A stretch of 64,000 nucleotides of DNA from Chromatocurvus sp964613795 (lineage in GTDB: Bacteria > Pseudomonadota > Gammaproteobacteria > Pseudomonadales > Halieaceae), in contig CAZTJR010000003.1 in the NCBI GenBank assembly GCA_964613795.1, forward strand, positions 117,377 through 181,376, given 5' to 3'. The translations under genes were made by a program, and so were the position numbers. Within the stretch, counting starts at the first letter, position 1. Every line of letters begins with the position of its first letter. Below are positions 26,127-33,156 of the stretch, piece by piece. The notes under the pieces are model-generated. The model was not told where the DNA came from and did no database searches. It saw only the letters and a list, made by a program, of their open reading frames with translations.

Positions 26127-26292
26127 TCCGTCTTGCTCCCGAGGTTTGATGTTTGCGGCTGAGCCCGGCAATCTTCGGATGCTGACGGCTATCAGGCCGC
26201 AGGGACATGCTGGGCTGTCGGCGTATAGTCACGAGTGTATCGTGTTCATGACTGGCGTCATACCTGCCAGCCGCGCGACGGGAGGATAATGA

Positions 26293-26874
26293 GTGGCAGA
26301 AGTCAGTCTGCAGTCGCCAGCATATTTTTCTGCGCTGCGTGAGGTCGGAGAACGCTTTGATCACAGTATCACCGTTGCTGCGATACATTTGCCCGGGCAA
26401 CCGCTGGTATTCATCAACCGACAGTTCGAACGGACAACAGGCTACGCGGCGGAAGAGTGTCTTGGCCGTAACTGCCGTTTTTTACAGGGTTCAATGACGG
26501 ACCAGCCGGCGCGTGCCAGCATGGCAGCCGATATCGCAGCTCGACGGTCATCGTTCACGGACGTCCTCAATTTCCGCAAGGACGGCACGCCGTTTGTCAA
26601 CCGACTTCTGCTGCTGCCCCTTGAGTATCTCTCGGACGGCGATCACCTGTACTACATTGGCATACAGCGACAGATTCGCGGCGTTGTGGACCCTGTGCCC
26701 GAGCTCAAGCGGCTGCGACACGGCGGAGTGCAGGCGGCGATCAACAATCCGCTGAGTATCGCGCTGGGCTTTGCAGAGCTGGGAGCGCTGGATGCCGTTC
26801 GCATCGACGCTGCCATTCGTCGTATCGCGGCATACGTCGATACGTTAGCTGATTCCGAAACGGCGCCCCAGTGA
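26293..26874 (+). CDS. LOV-domain blue-light sensor with pseudo-DHp tail
   Basis: A 193-residue protein. The N-terminal PAS domain is a LOV domain: GRNCRFLQG holds the adduct-forming Cys61, and FINRQFERTTGYAAEECLG, LNFRKDGTPFVNRLLLLPL and YYIGIQ supply the flavin-pocket Asn and Gln residues. It therefore probably binds FMN and senses blue light. The C-terminal 45 residues (GGVQAAINNPLSIALGFAEL onward) align with the histidine-kinase DHp helix of the neighbours (GGIAHDFNNILTVILGNAEL), but the phospho-acceptor His is Ala and no ATPase domain follows. GTG start at 26293 follows GGAGG. The gene is divergent from the response regulator and convergent, 6 bp apart, with the hybrid kinase. Confidence 0.88.
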   Translation: MAEVSLQSPAYFSALREVGERFDHSITVAAIHLPGQPLVFINRQFERTTGYAAEECLGRNCRFLQGSMTDQPARASMAADIAARRSSFTDVLNFRKDGTPFVNRLLLLPLEYLSDGDHLYYIGIQRQIRGVVDPVPELKRLRHGGVQAAINNPLSIALGFAELGALDAVRIDAAIRRIAAYVDTLADSETAPQ

Positions 26875-26880
26875 ACTGTC

Positions 26881-29181
26881 TCATGCCGGTTTCTCGCCGA
26901 GGGCAGAGGCGAGCTTCTGGATCAGGTCCTCTCTCCGGTAGGGTTTGCGTAGCAGATCGATGCCGTCGTCGAGCTGCCAGTCATGAGCGATCACATCCTG
27001 TGAATAGCCCGATGTAAAAAGTACCCTCAGGCCCGGGTGTTCGTGCATGGCGGCCTCCGCCAGATCCCGACCGCTCATACCACCGGGCATGACGACATCG
27101 GTGAACAAGAGGTCGATATCCTTTCGTTTTCGAATGATTCCGAGGGCCTCTCTCCCTGCGGCGGCGCTTACCACCAGATAGCCGAGTGACTGCAGCTGCT
27201 GTTCAACATAGCGTCTGACGAGATCATCATCCTCGACCAGCAGGATACGATAATCGCGACGGGCGCGCTGTAGCGGCCCCGTCGGTATGACTTGCGGTGC
27301 AGCGCTGTCCGGCTCTTCCTCCGAGCGCGGGAAGTACAGCCTAACCTGCGTTCCTGTTTCGGGCTGTGAGTCGATGGAAATAAAGCCCGAAGACTGCTTG
27401 ACGAAGCCATAGATCATGGGCAGGCCGAGACCTGTGCCGCGACCCTTGGGCTTGGTGGTAAAAAACGGCTCAAACAGCCGCTCCATATTCTCCCGAGGTA
27501 TGCCTTCACCCGTATCCCTTACCGACAGACACACGTAGTCACCGCAGGGCATCCCCGGCATTGGCGGGGGCGCATCGCGCTCATAGCGCCGGTTTTCCAC
27601 ACTTATTTCCAGCGTGCCTCCCCGGGGCATGGCATCGCGGGCGTTGATGACCAGGTTGAGCACAGCGTTTTCGAGCTGGGCAGCGTCCAGCCTGCACGGC
27701 CAGAGAGACTCCCCGGTACTGCGCATCAGGGTCACATCCTCACCGACGGATCGATCGAGCATGTCGTGGATGCCATCCAGCAGAGAACTGAGGTGGACTG
27801 TCTGCGGGTCCAGGGTCTGACGCCGGGCAAAGGCCAGCAGCTGGTGCGTGAGTCGCGCGCCGCGCTCGGCGCTGTCGCGAATCATGCCCGCGAAAGCACT
27901 GAGATTATCGTCTTCAAGCTCTTCGACCAGCAGTTCGGCATTGCCGAGTATAACGGTCAGAATATTGTTGAAATCGTGGGCGATTCCGCCGGTGAGCTGG
28001 CCGATGGACTCGAGCCGCTGCACACGGCCCAGCTGTTGTTCCGTCTCCACCTGTTCGGAGATGTCCTGAAATGCGCCCTGAATACCTGTTACCTGTCCCC
28101 GGACATTGTGTACAGGGATACCGACTGTGCGCACCCAGCGACTTCTGCCATTGCTGTCGATGATCTGCAGACGCAGATCGTAGGGAATACTGTCATTGAC
28201 ACATGCCATGAACGCTTCACGGATGCGCGGTTGATCCTCCCGTGCATAAAAGCCGATCGCGTCTTCCGGCGTGGGGCTATAGCCCTCGGAAACGCCATGG
28301 ATGTTCTTGACGACATCTGACCAGATTACCCTGTCGTCGCCAAGGCTGACGGACCAGCCGCCAACTTTCGCAATATCACCGGCGACCAGCATGATCTCTG
28401 CTTGCTGGCGTATCTGCTGACGTTGCTGGTCAATTTGCTTCAGTGCCTCTGCCTGTGCATCGAGGAGCCGGTTGATCGCTGTTCCCAATGCGCCGACTTC
28501 ATCGTCCCGCCACATGGGGACCCTGAGATAGGTTTTGCCGCTGCGGATCTGCTCGACGGTATCGGCCAGCAGGCTGATTGACGTGGCGATACGTCGATGA
28601 ATGTAGGCAAATGCGCCGATGCAGACAAGGCCAAAAAACGCGGTGGCCAGCATGAACGTGCCGACCAGTGTCCGCGTATAGGCATAGGCTGCCTCTTCGC
28701 GCTCCTGAAATAGAGGGACGAACGAGCGGTCAATCGCCACGCCGGCATTGTTGACGCTAGCCTGAAGCGTCAGGCGCTCGATCGATCCTGGCGCGTCACG
28801 CGGCGTTGTCGGCAAGGCGCCGTCCTCCGTATTCTGCAGCGGTGTGCGTGCAAGCGTTGAGAGTGATCGACGCATTTCCCCGATACGACGAGCAACCTCG
28901 GCTGCGTTTCCAAAGGAGTCAGGCTGCTCTGTCAGTTCGTCCTGCAGTGCCTGCGCCTCGCGATGAAATGCCTGCAGCAGGTCGGGCTGAGCTGCAGAAA
29001 GCGCCAGTTCGTCTGCCGCGACGGCAAGCCGGTCAAGGCGACCCTTCAGGTTCTGCAGTGACTGCAGTTCGTCGTGCTCAGCCAGGTGTTGCCGGCTGGA
29101 CCACACACCGTAGAGCAGCAGAATGACGAGGCCTGCCGAGCAGAAGATGACAGCCAGCAGGGACGTGCGTTCCAGCTTCAT
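26881..29181 (-). CDS. Membrane-bound hybrid sensor histidine kinase
   Basis: A 766-residue kinase. TM1 is at about 8-27, followed by a periplasmic region (28-170) of helical character, TM2 (about 172-194), HAMP (195-250), a PAS domain with PAC (270-378), HisKA with phospho-His402 in GGIAHDFNNILTVILG, HATPase_c (N box NLVINARDAMPRGG, G boxes DTGEGIP and GRGTGLGLPM), and a C-terminal receiver (LLVEDDDLVRR, phospho-Asp in LLFTDVVMPGG, KPYRREDL). All catalytic residues are present, so it should autophosphorylate and transfer to its own receiver. It is divergent from kaiC across a 274-bp gap. The ribosome binding site is weak. Confidence 0.93.
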   Translation of the reverse strand: MKLERTSLLAVIFCSAGLVILLLYGVWSSRQHLAEHDELQSLQNLKGRLDRLAVAADELALSAAQPDLLQAFHREAQALQDELTEQPDSFGNAAEVARRIGEMRRSLSTLARTPLQNTEDGALPTTPRDAPGSIERLTLQASVNNAGVAIDRSFVPLFQEREEAAYAYTRTLVGTFMLATAFFGLVCIGAFAYIHRRIATSISLLADTVEQIRSGKTYLRVPMWRDDEVGALGTAINRLLDAQAEALKQIDQQRQQIRQQAEIMLVAGDIAKVGGWSVSLGDDRVIWSDVVKNIHGVSEGYSPTPEDAIGFYAREDQPRIREAFMACVNDSIPYDLRLQIIDSNGRSRWVRTVGIPVHNVRGQVTGIQGAFQDISEQVETEQQLGRVQRLESIGQLTGGIAHDFNNILTVILGNAELLVEELEDDNLSAFAGMIRDSAERGARLTHQLLAFARRQTLDPQTVHLSSLLDGIHDMLDRSVGEDVTLMRSTGESLWPCRLDAAQLENAVLNLVINARDAMPRGGTLEISVENRRYERDAPPPMPGMPCGDYVCLSVRDTGEGIPRENMERLFEPFFTTKPKGRGTGLGLPMIYGFVKQSSGFISIDSQPETGTQVRLYFPRSEEEPDSAAPQVIPTGPLQRARRDYRILLVEDDDLVRRYVEQQLQSLGYLVVSAAAGREALGIIRKRKDIDLLFTDVVMPGGMSGRDLAEAAMHEHPGLRVLFTSGYSQDVIAHDWQLDDGIDLLRKPYRREDLIQKLASALGEKPA

Positions 29182-29455
29182 CGTGTGTCGTACTCAGCGT
29201 TGAGCAGTATAGGATCGGCGGAACAAGGCGACACCTCGACAACTGGCGGCGAGGCAACCCAGGACCGTATCGGTGCCTTTAAACCCATTGCGGTTGGCCA
29301 TCCCCACATTGCGCTCTCCCGATTGCCAAATCACCTGCAAAATGAGGTTATCAGCTTCGGCGTGAAAACGCTTGATCCACATCACGGCCTTCTTCCGGTG
29401 GCCGAAGGGGCATGGAGAATACGCGCCTTATGTTTTATATTAGACTTTTAGCGTT
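29182..29455. other. Divergent intergenic region between hybrid kinase and kaiC
   Basis: A 274-bp region between two divergent start codons that must hold both promoters. It contains an AT-rich stretch just before kaiC (29431-29450) that includes a TATATT hexamer, a possible -10, and no recognisable Shine-Dalgarno before the kaiC ATG. A short frame on the minus strand (29194-29385) has no family match. I see no convincing gene. Confidence 0.4.
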
Positions 29456-30214
29456 ATGACTCAGGCAGCGGCATTCTTGCGGAAAATTACGACAGGAATT
29501 ACAGGCTTCGACGAAGCCTCGCGCGGTGGATTTCCCGCAGGGAAAACGTCGCTGATTGAGGGCGGAACCGGCTGCGGAAAGACGGTTTTCATGCTGCAGT
29601 CGCTATTGCAGGGTCCTCGCGCGCGGGACGAGGTCTGCGTTTTCGTTGCCTTTGAGGAGACGCCCGAGCAGATACGGGATAACGCGCAGTCGTTCAGTTG
29701 GGATCCTGCGGCGCTGGATCCGGAGGGCCTGATTTTCATTGATGCGCAGCCCGATCTTGATCTCATCCGGTCAGGTGAATTCGACATTGCCGGCCTGTTG
29801 GCTGTCCTTGAGCACAAGGCAGTCGGACGCGGCGCAACCACCATTGTTTTTGATGCGCTGGACAGGCTGCTGCAGCTGGCAGGCGACCAGCAGGTCTGTA
29901 TTCGCGAGATTTCGCGACTGCAGCAGTGGCTGTGCAAGCACGAGCTGACCGCGCTCATTTCCTCGAAATGCCGCGAGGCCGGCGATCCGATAACGCCCGG
30001 TCTGGGCACGGAGCAGCTGCAGTTCATGCTGGACTGCGTCGTCACACTGAACCACCGTGTTCACGAGGGCGTGTCGCATCGGTCACTGCGCATTCGCAAG
30101 TATCGTGGATCGGGATTCGAGGAAAACCTCATTCCTTTCATCATTGACACTGATGGGCTGGAAGTGGCCAGCGTGGTGCGGTTTGAACGCGATGGTGAAA
30201 CGGCCATGTCGTAG
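29456..30214 (+). CDS. kaiC: KaiC N-terminal half (CI ATPase domain), ending at an in-frame TAG
   Basis: A 252-residue RecA-fold ATPase equivalent to KaiC CI. ITTGITGFDEASRGG is the conserved entry motif. Walker A is GGTGCGKT (36-43), the catalytic Glu pair is E67-E68 in VAFEETPEQIRDNA, Walker B is TTIVFDALDRLL, and the KaiC-specific end SLRIRKYRGSGFEEN, PFIIDTDGLEV is complete. The frame stops at TAG 30212-30214, precisely at the CI-CII junction. The codons that follow in the same frame (CGC ATT TCG AGT GGT ...) encode RISSGVPDLD, the normal start of CII, where homologues read ERIS. A GAG-to-TAG change would explain the interruption. No Shine-Dalgarno precedes the ATG, so the start is slightly uncertain. 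Confidence 0.9.
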   Translation: MTQAAAFLRKITTGITGFDEASRGGFPAGKTSLIEGGTGCGKTVFMLQSLLQGPRARDEVCVFVAFEETPEQIRDNAQSFSWDPAALDPEGLIFIDAQPDLDLIRSGEFDIAGLLAVLEHKAVGRGATTIVFDALDRLLQLAGDQQVCIREISRLQQWLCKHELTALISSKCREAGDPITPGLGTEQLQFMLDCVVTLNHRVHEGVSHRSLRIRKYRGSGFEENLIPFIIDTDGLEVASVVRFERDGETAMS

Positions 30215-30247
30215 CGCATTTCGAGTGGTGTTCCCGATCTGGATATC

Positions 30248-31189
30248 ATGCTTCAGGGCGGTTATTTCCGCGCTTCCAGTGTGCTGCTCACCGGCGCACC
30301 CGGTACGGCAAAGACTACGCTGTGTGGCGCATTTGCCAGCGCGGCCTGCGAGCGTGGCGATAAAACAGTGTTTATCAGCTACGACTCCGAGTGCGAAGAA
30401 ATTGTGCGCAATCTGGCATCTGTGGGAATCGTTCTGCAGCCGCACATCGACAGTGGCGTTCTTGCCATGGTGTCCATGCGGGCGATGCAGGGAAGCGCGG
30501 AGTCCCAGCTCATCGCCGTTCGCCGGCTGGTTGAACAGCACGAGGCGCGCATTCTCGTGGCGGATCCACTGTCCGCCCTGTCGAAAGTCGGCAATACCAG
30601 CCTTGCTCCCAGTGTGGCAGAGCGTCTCATAGACTGGGCCAAGTCCCGGGATGTCACGGTGATGTGCACCAGCCTGCTGGAGGACAGCGACGATATTGTC
30701 GAAGCAACGCCTCTGAAGATTTCCACCATTGCAGACAGCTGGCTCCACCTGACCTATGTTGTCTCTGCCGGCGAGCGCAACAGGGGCCTGTCCATCATCA
30801 AGTCCCGGGGTACCGCCCACTCCAATCAGGTGCGTGAACTACGCCTCTCGGAAGAGGGCGTGGCGCTGGAGGAAGTCTACTCTGCGGCCGGCGAGGTTTT
30901 GATGGGGACCCTGCGCTGGGAGCGCCAGCGAAAAGAGGCCATGGCTGCGCGAGACAGTGAGGTGCGTGCAGAGCGAGATCGACTCCGCCTGACCGGTGAG
31001 GCGGCGGAGCTCGAGGCGCAGATGGCCTTAATGGAGAGTCGACTCGACGCCAAGCGGCAGGAGCTGGAGAGCGTACGTGACAACGTCGCGGCGAGTGCAA
31101 AAGAGGAACAGCGTCGCCAGCGCGGCACACGCGACCTGAGACTCAATGTGAGGGGTAGCGATGGAGACAACAACAAGTCCCATGAATAG
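30248..31189 (+). CDS. kaiC: KaiC C-terminal half (CII domain) with coiled-coil tail
   Basis: The CII ATPase of KaiC, in the same frame as CI and separated from it by one stop codon. Counting from ATG 30248, Walker A is GAPGTAKT (16-23), Walker B region ILVADPLSAL (102-111), and the CII phosphorylation pair is conserved as S159-T160 in LKISTIADSW, equivalent to Ser431-Thr432 of Synechococcus KaiC. RGLSIIKSRGTAHSN is the family C-terminal strand. The CII Glu pair is replaced by Asp-Ser (ISYDSECEE). Residues about 225-300 form a charged coiled coil absent from cyanobacterial KaiC. The first in-frame ATG would omit the conserved RISSGVPDLDI segment. If read through, the full protein would be 577 residues. 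kaiB overlaps the end by 29 bp. Confidence 0.9.
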   Translation: MLQGGYFRASSVLLTGAPGTAKTTLCGAFASAACERGDKTVFISYDSECEEIVRNLASVGIVLQPHIDSGVLAMVSMRAMQGSAESQLIAVRRLVEQHEARILVADPLSALSKVGNTSLAPSVAERLIDWAKSRDVTVMCTSLLEDSDDIVEATPLKISTIADSWLHLTYVVSAGERNRGLSIIKSRGTAHSNQVRELRLSEEGVALEEVYSAAGEVLMGTLRWERQRKEAMAARDSEVRAERDRLRLTGEAAELEAQMALMESRLDAKRQELESVRDNVAASAKEEQRRQRGTRDLRLNVRGSDGDNNKSHE

Positions 31190-31484
31190 TCGCGCACACG
31201 CGTCCCGGCTGACGCTCTATATCGCGGGCGATCTGCCCAACTCGAGGCGGGCACGGGCCCACCTCGAGGCCTGGCTGGAGCGTGCGGCTGTCGCCAGCGA
31301 TGACGTTGAGATTGTGGACGTGCTGACCCACCCGGAGCGCGCGGCTGAAGAAGATATTTTTATGACCCCGGCGCTGATCTTCAGCGGCGACAGTGGCAGG
31401 CAGGTCTTTGTCGGCGATCTATCCGATGGAGAGTACCTGGGCGATCTGCAGGTAGCCACCAGCGACAGCCATGACAGAGTCTGA
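31161..31484 (+). CDS. kaiB: KaiB clock-type protein
   Basis: A 107-residue KaiB-family thioredoxin-like protein. LTLYIAGDLPNSRRARAHLEAWLE, VEIVDVLTHPERAAEEDIFMTPALIF and VFVGDLSDGEYL correspond to the KaiB motifs [31 protein letters not shown] and IIGDLS. In the clock, fold-switched KaiB binds the CI ring of KaiC. The start at 31161 follows GAGGGG at 5 bp and lies inside the end of kaiC (29-bp overlap). The next gene, a PAS histidine kinase, overlaps its end by 14 bp, so kaiC, kaiB and the kinase are tightly coupled. The order kaiC-kaiB is the reverse of the cyanobacterial kaiBC operon, and no kaiA is present. Confidence 0.93.
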   Translation: METTTSPMNSRAHASRLTLYIAGDLPNSRRARAHLEAWLERAAVASDDVEIVDVLTHPERAAEEDIFMTPALIFSGDSGRQVFVGDLSDGEYLGDLQVATSDSHDRV

Positions 31485-33156
31485 CAATCGGCGCGCCGAC
31501 AGGGAGCGCCTGCGTGCGCTGATTGACACGCTGCACGACACCTACGCCGACATCCGCGAACTGGTCGGCAGCGATACCGATACAGTATTTCACCGTGATT
31601 CCGGCACTCACTATGTTTTGCCGGAAGCTCAGGGCGCGCTGCGCGAGCTGGAGCGGCAGGCGCGGCACTTTGCCAGCGAGCGCGCAGCGATTCTCGACGC
31701 GCTGCCTGCTCAGATTGCGTTGCTCGACGCCAATGGTGACATCCTCGCGGTCAATCATGACTGGCGAGATTCATCGCGCTCGCTGCTTGGTGATGACAGT
31801 CCGTCTTACCTCGGCGACAATTATCTGGCCGTTTGTGACAATGCGACTGGCGATGGTGCTGAGGGTGCCCGGGAAGTGGCAGCGGGTTTGCGCGAAGTGC
31901 TGTCCGGCCGCTTGTCCAGATTCACCTTCGAATACCCCTGCCATGCGCCCGATGCGAGACGCTGGTTCCTGGTAACCATAACAACGCTAGAGCCGGATAC
32001 GGCCTCAGGCGCCGTCGTGATGCATTTTGATATTTCCGCGCGCGTGCTCGCGCAGGAAGGCGCAGAGCAGTGGCGGATGCGCCTTGGCAGTGTGATCGAC
32101 GGCGCGCGGGTGGGCATTCTGGTACACCGGCAATATCAGCCTCTTCTGGCAAACCGAGAGCTCGCCAGGCTGTTTGGCTACGCATCCACCAATGACATCA
32201 TGGCGCTTGGCGACTGTTCTGCGCTGTTTTCTGCAGACAGCACTGTCGAGGAATCTTCGCGACCTGTAGATGATGAATCGGTAGAGCTGATAACGCTACG
32301 AGAGGAGCCAGGCCGCAACAGCGAACGTCTGGTGGAGCGGCGAACCTTCAGTATTCCCTGGGACGCTGCCGTGGCGCAGGTCGAGATGCTGACCGACGTC
32401 ACTCAGCAGCGCGCAGTAGAGGCACGACTTCGTCAGAGCCAGAAAATGGAGGCGCTCGGGCAATTGACGGGCGGTGTAGCTCACGATTTCAACAATTTAC
32501 TGACTGTTATCCTTGGCAATGCGGAACTACTTGCCGAGGCACTGAGAGATGCGCCGGAGCTTGTCGGGCTCGCCGAGCTGATCGCGAAGTCGGCAGACCG
32601 TGGCGCGGAGCTCACCAGTCGTCTGCTATCATTTTCCTGTCAGCAGCCATTGCGGCCCCAGCCAGTGCCGGTAAACGCGTTCATCTGCGGCATGCGCGAC
32701 ATATTGGCGAGAGTACTCGGAGAGTCTATTCAGGTTGGCGTGACCTGTGACGGAGAGATCCCGCTCGCACTGATCGACCCCGGTCAGCTTGAGGACGCCA
32801 TTCTCAACCTGTCAATCAACGCGCGAGATGCGATGCCCGACGGTGGCAATCTGACGCTGGAGACCGGCGTTGCGTATATGGATGAGGGTGACGCGGTGGG
32901 TGAGCTTTCTCCAGGGCGCTACATCACGCTTGCCGTCGCGGACACGGGCTGCGGTATGGATGCCACGACCCTGTCGCGAGCCTTTGAGCCGTTCTTCTCT
33001 ACCAAGGATGTCGGCAAGGGCAGCGGTCTGGGACTGAGCATGATATTCGGCTTTGTCTCCCAGAGCGGTGGCCATTTAACGTTGCACTCGGAGCTCGGGA
33101 GGGGCACGCGTGCTATATTGTATTTCCCTTCTGTGCCTTCGCCATCGGGTCAGTGA
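31471..33156 (+). CDS. Soluble PAS-PAS histidine kinase linked to kaiCB
   Basis: A 561-residue kinase without membrane segments. Two PAS domains (about 70-190 and 203-313) precede HisKA with phospho-His338 in GGVAHDFNNLLTVILGNAELL and HATPase_c with NLSINARDAMPDGG, DTGCGMD, FFSTKDVGKGSGLGLSM. No receiver is fused, so a separate regulator must accept the phosphate, and the two REC proteins in this island are the obvious candidates. It begins within kaiB (14-bp overlap). By position it resembles the output kinase of cyanobacterial clocks (SasA), but it lacks the KaiB-like sensor domain of SasA. The last 44 bp overlap tail-to-tail with the EAL gene. Confidence 0.92.
   Translation: MTESDNRRADRERLRALIDTLHDTYADIRELVGSDTDTVFHRDSGTHYVLPEAQGALRELERQARHFASERAAILDALPAQIALLDANGDILAVNHDWRDSSRSLLGDDSPSYLGDNYLAVCDNATGDGAEGAREVAAGLREVLSGRLSRFTFEYPCHAPDARRWFLVTITTLEPDTASGAVVMHFDISARVLAQEGAEQWRMRLGSVIDGARVGILVHRQYQPLLANRELARLFGYASTNDIMALGDCSALFSADSTVEESSRPVDDESVELITLREEPGRNSERLVERRTFSIPWDAAVAQVEMLTDVTQQRAVEARLRQSQKMEALGQLTGGVAHDFNNLLTVILGNAELLAEALRDAPELVGLAELIAKSADRGAELTSRLLSFSCQQPLRPQPVPVNAFICGMRDILARVLGESIQVGVTCDGEIPLALIDPGQLEDAILNLSINARDAMPDGGNLTLETGVAYMDEGDAVGELSPGRYITLAVADTGCGMDATTLSRAFEPFFSTKDVGKGSGLGLSMIFGFVSQSGGHLTLHSELGRGTRAILYFPSVPSPSGQ

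Larger units (their letters stand above)
29456..31189 (+). pseudogene. kaiC: Whole kaiC locus with internal amber codon
   Basis: This spans both halves. The coding frame is continuous over 578 codons except for the TAG at 30212-30214. There is no frameshift, no other stop and no decay of catalytic motifs on either side. This is either a recent nonsense mutation, a sequencing error, a gene that has become two polypeptides, or a read-through gene. The sequence alone cannot decide, so the halves are also listed separately. Confidence 0.6.

Noticed and set aside
29194..29385. Small gene between the hybrid kinase and kaiC
   Set aside because: The 63-codon frame has no family match and no ribosome binding site, and it fills the divergent promoter region.
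30212..30214. TAG as a pyrrolysine codon or programmed recoding signal
   Set aside because: No pyrrolysine insertion genes or recoding stem-loop are visible, and a simple GAG-to-TAG change is more economical. Read-through remains open but unproven.
31471..33156. Assignment of the kaiCB-linked kinase as SasA
   Set aside because: SasA has an N-terminal KaiB-like domain; this protein has two PAS domains instead.
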